Source: Bradyrhizobium sp. AZCC 2262 (GTDB taxonomy: Bacteria > Pseudomonadota > Alphaproteobacteria > Rhizobiales > Xanthobacteraceae). From it: 64,000 bases of DNA. The translations under genes were made by a program, and so were the position numbers. The stretch lies in assembly GCF_036924535.1 (NCBI RefSeq), contig NZ_JAZHRT010000001.1, positions 310,001 to 374,000 of the forward strand, in the 5' to 3' direction. Shown here in pieces: positions 53,270-61,408 of the stretch. Below the pieces are notes generated by a model. That model was not told the DNA's origin, did not search any database, and saw only the letters and a program-made list of their open reading frames with translations. Position 1 is the first letter of the stretch. The number at the start of each line of letters is the position of its first letter.

Positions 53270-54277
53270 ATGGCGGAACAATCCACCACGGCGAATAAAC
53301 GATCGAACGTCGTGCTTCGGCGTACCCTGCCGGCACTGACGGCGGCGCTCACGGTCTGGGCTGTTGTTTCCTCGTTCTTCGCCCTGGACGTCACCGAATA
53401 TGGACTTGTCACCCGCTTTGGGCGTGTGGTCCGTGTCCTTGCCGAGCCGGGCCTCCACGTCGTTGCCCCATTTGACCGTGTTGTGCGGCTGGACAAACGC
53501 ATCCTGTTCTTTCGCCCGGCGCCTTCCGAATTTCTGACGGTTGACAAGAAGAACCTCGGCGTCGACAGCCTCGTGACATGGCGGATCGTCGACCCAGAAC
53601 GCTTTCTCGCCGCGCTCGCGACCCCGGCTGCGGCCGAGCAGCGTCTCTCCGATGTCGTCTTGGCGGAGATCGGCGCCGTCATGGGCCGGTATCCGGCATC
53701 CGTCCTCATCTCCACCGACCCGGCAAAACGCAACTACCAGGCCGTGGCGTCGGAAGTCTTTCGTCGCGCCGCCGCTTTCGCCCGAACGGCTTACGGCATC
53801 GACGTGGTCAGCGTCGATGTCCGCCGCCTCTACCCTCCGGAGCTGAACCGGGAGCACGTCTTCGAACGCATGAAGGCCGAGCGGGCCAAGATCGCCAAGG
53901 AAAACCGCTCGGCGGGTGAGGTAGAGGCGAAGAGGATCATCGCGGAGGCCGACCACGAGAAGAGCCGCATCGACTCCGACGCTGCCGGACAGGCCGAGCG
54001 CATCAAGGCCGAGGCCGATGCCGAGGCTTCGCGGACCTTCGCTGCAGCCTTCGGGCAGGATCCGAGATTCTACCAATTCCTCCGGACCTTGCGGGCCTAC
54101 GACAAGTTGCTGGATGACAAGACGACTATCTTCCTTCCCGCAGACACCGACGCTCTGCGGATGCTGCACTTCGACAAGCAACCGGGCCAGGTCGGACCGT
54201 CCCCTCCGGCGCCTGGAGAATTTTCAAGCGGCGCCGGTCTTCTGCAGAACAAGAAACGCGAGGAGGAGGTCCGATGA
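53270..54277 (+). CDS. HflC-like SPFH protein
   Basis: 335 residues from ATG 53270 (AGGTGAG upstream; GTG 53264 also possible). Helix ALTAALTVWAVVSSFFALDV, then SPFH TEYGLVTRFGRVVRVLAEPGLHVVAPFDRVVRLDKRILFF, SLVTWRIVDPERFLAALATPAAAEQRLSDVVLAEIGAVMG, and VERM-type HVFERMKAERAKIAKENRSAGEVEAKRIIAEADHEKSRID, a long Glu/Lys coiled coil. Overlaps the HflK-like gene by ATGA, the normal hflKC coupling but with hflC first. Confidence 0.9.
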   Translation: MAEQSTTANKRSNVVLRRTLPALTAALTVWAVVSSFFALDVTEYGLVTRFGRVVRVLAEPGLHVVAPFDRVVRLDKRILFFRPAPSEFLTVDKKNLGVDSLVTWRIVDPERFLAALATPAAAEQRLSDVVLAEIGAVMGRYPASVLISTDPAKRNYQAVASEVFRRAAAFARTAYGIDVVSVDVRRLYPPELNREHVFERMKAERAKIAKENRSAGEVEAKRIIAEADHEKSRIDSDAAGQAERIKAEADAEASRTFAAAFGQDPRFYQFLRTLRAYDKLLDDKTTIFLPADTDALRMLHFDKQPGQVGPSPPAPGEFSSGAGLLQNKKREEEVR

Positions 54278-55296
54278 CGCTCGCGTCCGATCAGGCCCGC
54301 CTTGGCGACACGCGGCGAGAAGCAGATCATGCCGCAGAAGATCTGACGCACCGAATAGAACCGCGGTCGCATCCCGGACTATCGCGCCTCGCTTGGCGTC
54401 GCCATCGCTATTGGATCCTCGCCATCCTCGGTCTTTTGTTGGGAGCCCATCTGGCCTCGGGCATCTATATCGTCGGAGCAGACGAGCGCGCGGTGGTGCG
54501 CCGTTTCGGTGCCGTCGAGGCCGAGGTCGGCCCTGGCATGCACTACCGCTTCCCCTGGCCTGTTGATCGCCTGGACGTCGTCAAGACGACCAGCGTGCAG
54601 AAAGTCGGCGTGGGATTTGCGATACCCGGCGGTGAATCGGCAGCGCCCTTCGGCATGGAGTTGCTGACCGGGGACACCAATATCGTCAATGCTGCCCTTG
54701 TTCTGCAATACGTCATCCGCGATCCGGCGGAATTCCTTTTTCAGATCGAGGAAGCACCGGCCTACGTCGAGGCCGTCGCCGAGGGGGTGCTGACCGAGAC
54801 GGTCATTGGCATGCCCATCGACGAGGTACTGACCAGAGGGCGGGTCGCCGTGCAGGAACGCGTCAAAGCCGAGACGCAGGAACTCCTGGACCGTCGCCGC
54901 AGCGGCATTCGCATCGTGTCTGCGAGCATTATGACAATGACTCTCGACAGATCGGTTGTCCAGGCGTTCCAGGACGTTGCGAACGCCATGGCCGACCGCG
55001 AGAAAGTGATCAACGAAGCCCGCGCTTACGCGAGCAACCTTATTCCCAAGGCACGGGGCGAGGCTCGCACACGGTTGAGCGAGGCGGAGGCCTACAAGCA
55101 ACAGCGTGTCGCCGACGCCGTCGGCGAGACAAGCCGTTTTTTGGCGTTGCAGAAGGAGTATGAAAAGGCACCGGACGTCACCAGGACACGACTGTATCTG
55201 GAAGCCATGGAGAAGATTTTGCCCAAGCTGCAGCTCTATATTATCGACTCTGATAAGGGACGCGTGCCCCTCCATCTAAGGGTGACCGGCCCGTAA
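54274..55296 (+). CDS. HflK-like SPFH protein
   Basis: 340 residues. Basic N-terminus then helix YWILAILGLLLGAHLASGIYIV; SPFH with DERAVVRRFGAVEAEVGPGMHYRFPWPVDRLDVVKTTSVQKVGVGF, ELLTGDTNIVNAALVLQYVIRDPAEFLFQIEEAPAYVEAVAEGVLTETVIG, and the C-terminal coiled coil. The HflK hallmark 'LTGDxNIVxxxxxVQYxIxDP' is present. Makes a pair with the preceding HflC-like gene; likely assembles with the permease fusion, which has its own HflK-like unit. Confidence 0.92.
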   Translation: MTLASDQARLGDTRREADHAAEDLTHRIEPRSHPGLSRLAWRRHRYWILAILGLLLGAHLASGIYIVGADERAVVRRFGAVEAEVGPGMHYRFPWPVDRLDVVKTTSVQKVGVGFAIPGGESAAPFGMELLTGDTNIVNAALVLQYVIRDPAEFLFQIEEAPAYVEAVAEGVLTETVIGMPIDEVLTRGRVAVQERVKAETQELLDRRRSGIRIVSASIMTMTLDRSVVQAFQDVANAMADREKVINEARAYASNLIPKARGEARTRLSEAEAYKQQRVADAVGETSRFLALQKEYEKAPDVTRTRLYLEAMEKILPKLQLYIIDSDKGRVPLHLRVTGP

Positions 55297-55599
55297 TCAC
55301 AGCTTCCGAAGAATGTTCCGTTGGGTCGCGCCACGGACGTTCTCTGCCCCGGACTGAAGCCGAGAAAGGAGGTGTCTCGTTTCTTCCCGCCGAGCAGAAC
55401 ACCAATGTGGCGCTCAAATACGCCAGCTACAGACGCATTCCGCCCTTTACTTATGTCGAATATGAGGACCAGCCAACGTTTCTGGCATTTCCTGCGTCAT
55501 GCAGTTGTCATGATTGGAGCGGCTTGGCCTACGCGCTCAAGGTCGGCTGTTCTCCAGCGGGCCAAAAGCACCAGTCTGACTGCACGCGGATCACTTCCG
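55297..55599. other. intergenic, nothing firm
   Basis: A plus frame from 55407 (ALKYASYRRIPPFTYVEYED) runs into the transposase remnant and has no ribosome site; I do not recognise it. Confidence 0.35.
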
Positions 55600-55867
55600 A
55601 TCTTCCCCCAATAAGCGGACGATTTCTGAGTCAGTGGCATATCTCAAAGGTGCCAACAAGCACATCGACTGTCGCGACCACGACGTCCGTTCGCTCGCCG
55701 AACCTGAACCCGATCGACAGGTTTTCGCCAAGTTCAAGCACTTGTTGCGCAAGGCCGCCGCGCGTTCGGCCGAAACCATCTGCGTCACAATCGGCGAAAT
55801 CCTCCGAGCATTTACGCCCACCGAATGCGCCAACTATTTCCGAAACTCACGCTATGCCCAATCCTAA
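55600..55867 (+). pseudogene. C-terminal remnant of an IS630-type transposase, frameshifted
   Basis: One frame has SPNLNPID (the DDE-end motif SPxLNPIE); one base later the other frame continues QVFAKFKHLLRKAAARSAET, ICVTIGEILRAFTPTECANYF to TAA near 55867. So one base is lost inside the ATCGAxCAG segment. Marks the right side of the SPFH cluster. A different subtype from the remnant at 48273-48403. Confidence 0.7.
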
Positions 55868-55879
55868 AAGCATCATGCT

Positions 55880-56062
55880 CTAGTCTTCGTCCGGCTCGCG
55901 CACGACCGGCGGCTCGTCGCCGCGGTCCTCTTCGTCCTCTTCCTCCTCCTCGTCCTCTTCGTCTTCACTAGGATCTCGGGGCGGCATCGTGTTGCCCATG
56001 ATCACGAAGGGACTCCTCTCGATCAACCTGGTGGAAAATTCCTCGGAGATGTGTGGGGTCAT
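55880..56062 (-). CDS. small highly acidic protein
   Basis: 60 residues from ATG 56062 (GAGGAG 8 bases upstream). Residues 31-52 are nearly all Glu and Asp (SEDEEDEEEEEDEEDRGD), followed by EPPVVREPDED. The first 25 residues look folded (SEEFSTRLIERSPFVIMGN). Similar acidic tails are common in Bradyrhizobium small proteins. No function known. Confidence 0.6.
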   Translation of the reverse strand: MTPHISEEFSTRLIERSPFVIMGNTMPPRDPSEDEEDEEEEEDEEDRGDEPPVVREPDED

Positions 56063-56212
56063 GTTGTTGCTCCTCGGGTGTGGGGGAACTTGGCTTCGGT
56101 CCGCCGGACGCTCACGCCGTGATACCCGGCGGGTGGAATGGCGGCCCCCAGTTCGCCCCCTGCGCTGGGGCCGCTTCTTTTGCCAAAACGGGGGCGCGAG
56201 GAGGCTGCGGCC

Positions 56213-56440
56213 TTATCGGACGCCTAGTTGTTTGATCGTCAGAGCCGAAATCTGCGCGGCGTCATGAACACCGGATTGCGCGATCTTGATGATCGTCTTC
56301 GCGATTATTTCCGTCAGGGGGTCGTCGCGGTCCCTGACACAGAGGGTATGCAACCTTTGCTCGTAAGCCTCTGTGATGCGGCTAATCTCTTCCGGCGCCA
56401 TAGTGGAGTTTCGTAATAGTCGATAAATAGCCATTTCCAT
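56213..56440 (-). CDS. 75-residue helical protein, coupled to the upstream gene
   Basis: From ATG 56440 (the frame extends to 56482 but GAAG lies just before 56440). Sequence MAIYRLLRNSTMAPEEISRI, TEAYEQRLHTLCVRDRDDPL, TEIIAKTIIKIAQSG: fully helical, of a kind I recall from many Bradyrhizobium genomes. Its ATG overlaps the stop of the previous minus-strand gene (TAATG), so they are translated together. Confidence 0.75.
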   Translation of the reverse strand: MEMAIYRLLRNSTMAPEEISRITEAYEQRLHTLCVRDRDDPLTEIIAKTIIKIAQSGVHDAAQISALTIKQLGVR

Positions 56441-56646
56441 TAAACTTCTTTTGGTGCTTGTAGTCCGCGGGAGGTCAGCCACTCGGTCATGCGAGTAGTT
56501 GTCTCTGCTTGGCGGGCTCTGCGAACAAGGCGCTCGCGCTCTATGCCCGGCGGGGTGCCTTGAGCCTGCTTGCGCAGCCGCTTTGCTTCCTCAGCAAGAC
56601 GTTCTTCAACGGAAGTCGTCTGTGTAAAACGGCGACGCTCTGGCAT
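56440..56646 (-). CDS. 68-residue helical protein
   Basis: From ATG 56646 (GGAG upstream; frame open to 56787). MPERRRFTQTTSVEERLAEE, AKRLRKQAQGTPPGIERERL, VRRARQAETTTRMTEWLTSR: charged helical hairpin around TPPG, ending GLQAPKEV. The same layout as many short rhizobial proteins. Its TAA overlaps the ATG of the next gene. Function unknown. Confidence 0.75.
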   Translation of the reverse strand: MPERRRFTQTTSVEERLAEEAKRLRKQAQGTPPGIERERLVRRARQAETTTRMTEWLTSRGLQAPKEV

Positions 56647-57336
56647 ACGCTGCTCCATCCGCTTGAGGATTGGCGGGAGTGCGACCGGCGTTCTCATCAC
56701 CGATAACTGCCACGATACCGTGCGGCGATGGGAACAATGTGCACCCGGAACCAGCGCAGCGCCAGAGCAAAAAGTTCGCCAGAACAAAAAGTTAAGGGGA
56801 AGGCTGGTGAGGGACGGCCCGCGTCGGACCTTGCTCCTCTGACCTTCACCGGGTCCTATCGATTGGATCGTACCGGGCGGGTACGCGCGATCGTTCCCTT
56901 TGAGGATATTCTACCCGCGCGATTTTCGGTTTTGCTTCTCCGTAAACGACCACTGTGCGCTTGGCAGCCTGCCGCTGTCTTGCTGCCCGGCTCCCGCGCA
57001 GCGTTTGGGCATGTGTCGGTAAGCGATGGTACCAGAGCGGTGCGGGCCGCACTCGGATCCTCGCCTTCGTGCGACTGAGGCCTCGATCGGACCTGATGGC
57101 ATCTCCCTATCCTTGCTGCGTAGAGAGCGTCGGGGCCGGCGGATCAAAGCCGCTCGTCCTCAGCGAAATGGTCTACCGGTCCATCGGTTACAGCCGACTT
57201 TTGCAACAAAATCTGCCAACAGGCGACGTCGCAGGCTTGGCCTGATATGAACGAGGCCGCCAACTGAGGCGGCCTTCGGGATGACCGGTGCGCGGGGCGG
57301 TACCGAGCAATGCCGGACCACCCTGCAAGACGATCT
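56647..57336. other. about 690 bases without a recognised gene
   Basis: Frames run through on the plus strand, but without ribosome sites or protein patterns. Contains the hairpin at 57255-57274 near its right end. Confidence 0.4.
57255..57274 (-). terminator. hairpin downstream of the Cys-repeat gene
   Basis: GGCCGCC-AACTGA-GGCGGCC, perfect 7-bp arms, about 60 bases past the stop of the minus-strand gene at 57337-57687. No strong T run. Confidence 0.5.
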
Positions 57337-57687
57337 TTACAAGCGACCTCTACAAGTCTCGCGATACCTACGGCAATTTCCTGCGCCTTGTTCGCCCAAC
57401 TCGTTCTTGTAGAGGCAGGCTTGTCTCAATTCGGCGCACACATCCCTCTGAACTGGTCTTTGGCAGGTCTCACGGTATCTGCGGCAATTTCCTTCGCCCC
57501 GCTCCCCTAGCATGTCCTTGTTTTCGCAGGCACGCCGCAATTGCTCGCATTGCCCCCCTCGACCGTCGTACACTCGGACGCCTCCCGGTCCAACCTCGAT
57601 GGATTGGGAAAAGGCCGAGATCGGAATTACAAAAAGAGCAGTTGCCGCTGCGGCGCCGAACGCATAGTTGCGCATTGCTTTCAACAT
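57337..57687 (-). CDS. exported protein with two Cys-rich tandem repeats
   Basis: 116 residues from ATG 57687 (GGAGG upstream). Signal peptide (GAAAATALFVIPISAFS-Q). Mature part is two near-identical 29-residue units: CEQLRRACENKDMLGERGEG-NCRRYRETC and CAELRQACLYKNELGEQGAG-NCRRYRETC, each with four cysteines in the order C-x6-C-x12-C-x6-C. The units are probably disulfide-bonded in the periplasm. I recognise no family; single-unit relatives may exist in Bradyrhizobium. Confidence 0.8.
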   Translation of the reverse strand: MLKAMRNYAFGAAAATALFVIPISAFSQSIEVGPGGVRVYDGRGGQCEQLRRACENKDMLGERGEGNCRRYRETCQRPVQRDVCAELRQACLYKNELGEQGAGNCRRYRETCRGRL

Positions 57688-57720
57688 TTCTAATCCTCCA
57701 GTTGCTATGTACCGGTGAAT

Positions 57721-57742
57721 AGAGGCCGCTTCGGCGGCCTCT
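57721..57742. terminator. hairpin with TTCG loop
   Basis: AGAGGCCGC-TTCG-GCGGCCTCT, perfect 9-bp stem with a UUCG tetraloop on the plus strand, followed by CACTTTTC. It lies between two minus-strand genes and would end the transcript of 57799-58023 (loop CGAA in that sense). Confidence 0.6.
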
Positions 57743-57798
57743 CACTTTTCGATGGGAACGGACGGAGCGAGCGTCATCGCTTCTCGCCGTCGCCACCC

Positions 57799-58023
57799 TT
57801 AGTGCGCGCAGACCTTGATGGTCTTCATCCCGGTTTCAGCTGCGGTGCGCGTCTTGAACACCTTGCCGTCGCCAACAACGACAGTGGTTGTTGTGGTCGG
57901 CTTCTTGTCCACGATGGTGCATTTCTTCGTGGAGGTGTCTTGCACGACATAAAATTCCGTCTGAGCGTAGGCAGCGCCTGTCATGATTGCTACGGCTGCA
58001 GCCGGAATAAGAAACTTCTTCAT
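57799..58023 (-). CDS. small exported protein of unknown function
   Basis: 74 residues, GGAGGAG ribosome site. Signal peptide (FLIPAAAVAIMTGAAYA-Q), then TEFYVVQDTSTKKCTIVDKKPTTTTTVVVGDGKVFKTRTAAETGMKTIKVC. Two cysteines. I have seen many close relatives in Bradyrhizobium with unknown role. Confidence 0.78.
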   Translation of the reverse strand: MKKFLIPAAAVAIMTGAAYAQTEFYVVQDTSTKKCTIVDKKPTTTTTVVVGDGKVFKTRTAAETGMKTIKVCAH

Positions 58024-58378
58024 AACGTCTCCTCCGTTGTGAGTGTGTCCCTGCGTAGATTGTTGGGCGGAGTGGAGTCGGGCCCCCCGCTGGGAACCAC
58101 GTCTATGGGTTCACTAACCTTCAGTTCCTAGGTGGAGATCTTAAGCGGGTTGATGTGAACGTCGGCCGAACGGGCAGTTCAGAGACTGTTTATTTCGAGC
58201 TTACCGATCTTCGCCTTCACAAGCGCGACTTCCGGTCCGGGTCAAAACGCGACCTCGCGGGGAGGGCCGCTTCTGGGGCGCAAAGCGGACATTAATGCAT
58301 GGTGACAGATTGGTGGTCGTGAAGGTGCGGGCGCTTCTCCAAGCCGAATCAAGTTTTTCCCCTAGGGTGTACCAACTT
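58024..58378. other. intergenic with one repeat copy
   Basis: Includes the dispersed palindrome at 58265-58288 and the promoter side of the exported-protein gene. Nothing else recognised. Confidence 0.45.
58265..58288. repeat. dispersed palindrome copy
   Basis: GGCCGCTTCTGGGGCGC-AAAGCGG, with one extra G in the loop, followed by ACATTAATG. Confidence 0.7.
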
Positions 58379-58590
58379 TTAAGCGGCCACGACGTAGAAG
58401 CGTGGAAACCAACGATCCGCGGCCTTGATGGGGAGGCCGAGCCTTACATTGCTTCGCGTTGTTTCTGAAACCAGATACCCAGCATCGATGAGGCTGTTGA
58501 GCACTGTTCTGGCTTGACGCTCTTCATGCCCGGTTATTTCGGGGGCTCGGCCGCGAGAGACGCCCGCGATCACCGCTTCGCGCAGAAGCG
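58379..58590 (-). pseudogene. C-terminal remnant of a Fic-family protein
   Basis: The minus frame reads PLLREAVIAGVSRGRAPEIT, GHEERQARTVLNSLIDAGYL, VSETTRSNVRLGLPIKAADR, WFPRFY: the winged-helix end of Fic-domain AMP-transferases (DUF4172 group). The Fic motif HPFxxGN is missing. Its beginning coincides with a reverse copy of the dispersed palindrome (58573-58592), so the break may have happened at that element. No functional start. Confidence 0.6.
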
Positions 58591-58605
58591 GCCATGAGCC
58601 TCGCC

Positions 58606-58825
58606 TTATGCGTTTCGCGCAGAGTAGGTACCGGATTTGCCGAAGTTTTCCTGAAGAAAGGCGAGGGAGTGGCGGATGTCGAGGCCTGTCCAGATCTCCA
58701 AGGCGTTGAATTTGGCAGCGGTTGTCGGCCCGATGCCGTGAAACTTCCCGACCGGCAGCGTCTCGACGAAGGCCGGTCCCATCTCCGGCGAGATGACGTA
58801 CTGACCGTTGGGCTTCGCGGTAAGC
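58606..58825 (-). pseudogene. DNA polymerase IV (DinB) internal remnant
   Basis: The minus frame reads LTAKPNGQYVISPEMGPAF, VETLPVGKFHGIGPTTAAKF, NALEIWTGLDIRHSLAFLQE, NFGKSG, then runs out at TAA 58606. These residues are the helix-hairpin-helix thumb region of DinB (PVGKxxGIGPxTAxKL). No palm, start or C-terminus remains. It lies head to tail with the Fic remnant. Confidence 0.7.
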
Positions 58826-59324
58826 CGCTAATTTCGCGAAGCGGCCGTTTGCCGGAAGCGCAATTCGCGGAATGAGCGATTATGGAATGCAGTAAGAATC
58901 CAATTGGCATAGCCAAAAAGTTCGTCGGTACACTAAGGGCGATCCGTTTGTCGTTGCCGTCGTCAATTCGGGGAGAGAACGAAGGTCAGACGACCGCGCA
59001 GCATTACGAAACGAAAATCACAATCGCAGCGTCGGGGGCTCGAGACGTTCCACCGACTTGAACCCCCGACTGCCCGCGATGGAGTACGCCGCAAGTATTG
59101 CCGATTACGGCCATGGACAGCGCCGAGAGCGGACCGATCTACTTGTCCTATTGATCCAGCGCCGGCCTTAGCAATCAAGTTGTGCCCAGGCTTCGAAGGC
59201 CCATTTGCCTATTCCTATGAAACCCAAATTTTGGCAAGGTGGCGATAGATCCTTTACGCTCACATCCATTCGCCATCGCAACGCATTTTGAGAAACCTTT
59301 CTTCTCAGAACCCAAAGGATTTCA
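58826..59324. other. intergenic, decayed, nothing recognised
   Basis: About 500 bases; a minus frame at 58963-59178 and another at 59168-59404 have no ribosome sites or patterns. Confidence 0.4.
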
Positions 59325-59525
59325 TCATTCGCTTTCGACCGCAAATTTCCTGAGGGGAATCGGATCTGATGCGCGCGGTTGCGTGCTCTGTGTGGGGCGA
59401 CCATATGGCTGCTTGCTGACCAAAGCAGTTGGCGGGAATATGCTGTCGTATATCGCGCGAGCTTCCTGAATTAAACGAATCCGCTCAAGCTCAGATTTTG
59501 GGACAAGTCGAATGATGTCGCCCAT
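59325..59525 (-). CDS. 66-residue protein behind zigA
   Basis: From ATG 59525 (GGGAGCG upstream), 11 bases after the GTPase stop, so probably in one transcript. MGDIIRLVPKSELERIRLIQ, EARAIYDSIFPPTALVSKQP: an N-terminal helical segment typical for a family of short proteins I recall in Bradyrhizobium, with a variable tail. It might be zinc-related through its neighbour, but nothing in it suggests metal binding. Confidence 0.7.
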   Translation of the reverse strand: MGDIIRLVPKSELERIRLIQEARAIYDSIFPPTALVSKQPYGRPTQSTQPRASDPIPLRKFAVESE

Positions 59526-59536
59526 GTGCGCTCCCG

Positions 59537-60742
59537 CTAGGCTGCTTCTTGCGCGCGCCGCCATATCGGAAACGGGTCTGCGAGCTTAGCCCATTCCGCG
59601 ACGTCCATAGCAGCTTTTCCCGGTACGAGACACGCGTCCAAGCGGGCGCGGATCGAGCCTTCGTCCATGCCAGTACCGATGAACACGATTTCCTGGCGGC
59701 GATCGCCATAGATGCTGTTCCAGTTTTGGCGAAGTTTCTTTCGCCAAAAAGGATCATCCGGCCATCGTGCCGCCGGCACGCTGGCCCACCAGAAACCAAG
59801 GGCCTGGGTGCGAATGAGCGAACCCGCCTGGCTGATTTCACCGAGCCATTGCGGCCGGGTCGCGAGCCAGAAGTGCCCCTTGGCGCGAATGACACCGGGC
59901 CAAGGGGCCTTGATGAACTTATCGAACTTGCCTGGGTCAAATGGTCGGCGCGCGCGATAGACGAAGTTCTTCACGCCGTATTCTTCCGTTTCCGGCACAT
60001 GATCGGCGAAGCCGTAAAGCTCCTTGTACCAGAGTGGATGCTGCTGAGCCTTTTCGAAGTCGAAACGGCCGGTATCGAGAACGCGATCGAAGGCAACTCG
60101 TCCGTGGTTGGCCTCAATGAGCTCCGCCTCCGGATTGAGCGAACGGATGATTTTTCGCGCCGCGTCGCACTCCTCCAGCGAGGCATCGTCGACCTTGTTG
60201 AGAACGATCACGTCGGCGAACTCGATCTGCTCGACGAGCAGATCGACCAGCGTGCGTTTGTCATTATCGAGCGCCTCGCCATGTTCCCCGGGAAAGTCGG
60301 TCGACGAGTAATACTTGAGCAAATTCACCGCATCGACGACGGTCACCATGGTGTCGAGACGCGCCACGTCGGCGAGGCTTTCGCCGGCTTCGGAACGAAA
60401 ATCGAATGTAGCTGCCACCGGGAGCGGCTCGGCGATGCCGGTCGACTCAATCAGCAAATAATCGAAGCGACCACTCTCCGCGAGAGCGCGCACCTCCTTC
60501 AAGAGATCGTCGCGCAACGTGCAGCAGATGCAGCCGTTCGTCATCTCGACGAGTTTTTCATCAGTCCGGGAGAGATTCGCACCACCATCGCGGACCAGGT
60601 CGGCATCGATGTTCACCTCGCTCATGTCGTTGACGATCACCGCCACCTTCAGGCCGTGCCGATTGTTCAGGACGTGGTTCAGCAAAGTGGTCTTTCCAGC
60701 CCCGAGGAAGCCGGACAAGACGGTGACGGGAAGTTTTTGCAT
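59537..60742 (-). CDS. zigA: COG0523 zinc-homeostasis GTPase (ZigA-like)
   Basis: 401 residues. P-loop [19 protein letters not shown], metal-binding [15 protein letters not shown] (CxCC), switch/IESTG segment [17 protein letters not shown], base recognition VIVLNKVD, and the C-terminal CobW_C domain ([31 protein letters not shown]) with [11 protein letters not shown]. This is the ZigA/YciC-like subgroup, zinc metallochaperones made under zinc starvation. A near-perfect Zur box lies 70 bases upstream. First of a two-gene unit with the 66-residue protein. Confidence 0.92.
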   Translation of the reverse strand: MQKLPVTVLSGFLGAGKTTLLNHVLNNRHGLKVAVIVNDMSEVNIDADLVRDGGANLSRTDEKLVEMTNGCICCTLRDDLLKEVRALAESGRFDYLLIESTGIAEPLPVAATFDFRSEAGESLADVARLDTMVTVVDAVNLLKYYSSTDFPGEHGEALDNDKRTLVDLLVEQIEFADVIVLNKVDDASLEECDAARKIIRSLNPEAELIEANHGRVAFDRVLDTGRFDFEKAQQHPLWYKELYGFADHVPETEEYGVKNFVYRARRPFDPGKFDKFIKAPWPGVIRAKGHFWLATRPQWLGEISQAGSLIRTQALGFWWASVPAARWPDDPFWRKKLRQNWNSIYGDRRQEIVFIGTGMDEGSIRARLDACLVPGKAAMDVAEWAKLADPFPIWRRAQEAA

Positions 60743-60811
60743 GGAGATCGAAGAGCCTTTTCAAGGGGGTAGGGTGACGCTTGGGATTGGGCATCTGAAC
60801 GGCACATGCAA

Positions 60812-60828
60812 TGTTATAACATAACATC
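60812..60828 (-). promoter_or_regulatory. Zur box upstream of zigA
   Basis: ATGTTATAACATAACAT: half-site ATGTTATA and its complement with one mismatch (CATAACAT for TATAACAT). It matches the alphaproteobacterial Zur consensus (GNAATGTTATANNATAACATNNC; here GCA precedes the core). Repression by zinc-loaded Zur is expected. Confidence 0.8.
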
Positions 60829-60973
60829 CTAGATCGCCGACCATCTGTCAAGGCGCGTGCGGCCTCGTCTTTCTTTCGAAGTTTGTAAGTCTAGTTTGGC
60901 GTGCAAGCTTGGAGAGCGCCTCAAGCGGCAGGCTCATGCAAACAGCATCCGCTGAAAGCATCTTGCTAAAGCG

Positions 60974-61110
60974 CTATGCCGCTCCGTTGGCCGGCGCATC
61001 GATCAGCACTACGTCGCCACCCGCCGCCTGCAAATCCGCTACGGGCTCTTCGCGCCTCATAAGGCCTACGGTCTTGATTCCGAATTCGCACGCGAAGGTG
61101 ATCGCATTGC
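60974..61110 (-). pseudogene. remnant of a zinc-type quinone oxidoreductase (MDR)
   Basis: The minus frame reads NAITFACEFGIKTVGLMRRE then EPVADLQAAGGDVVLIDAPA, the Rossmann part of MDR enoyl reductase/quinone oxidoreductases (usually '..VI.LAREFGIKTVGLVRRE...LKA.GGD.V..D'). The preceding residues appear in another frame (IIQNAGD), so it is frameshifted, and it ends abruptly after NGAA. Confidence 0.5.
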
Positions 61111-61408
61111 GATCGACGCCCGATCTCCGGCGTTTTGGATGATCCGACCACCGCTTGAGATCCGAGAACTCGTTCAGGAGGATGCCTGCGATCAGAGTGT
61201 ACGTCCTGACCATGGAGAACTGCCGGAGATCCGCCGAGCCGTTCACAAACGCGGCGAAGGGTTCGGTCGTGTCAGCCTATGTTACGTTTGTATGCTTTCA
61301 GCGTCCCCGCAACATCAGCTCGTAATCTCACCTTCGCAAGGTCAGCACCGAGGACCACACGTCGGTCGCGTTGCATCCAGCGACGCGCGCAGATTTCGGG
61401 AGATGGAT

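Larger units (their letters stand above)
60743..61408. other. intergenic: Zur box and a dehydrogenase remnant
   Basis: Holds the zigA promoter with its Zur box (60812-60828) and an MDR remnant (60974-61110). Nothing else was recognised. Confidence 0.5.

Noticed and set aside
53201..54181. 326-codon minus frame opposite the HflC-like gene
   Set aside because: Antisense shadow with no domain pattern.
59549..60772. 407-codon plus frame opposite zigA
   Set aside because: Shadow of the GTPase gene, whose P-loop, CxCC and NKVD motifs are on the minus strand.
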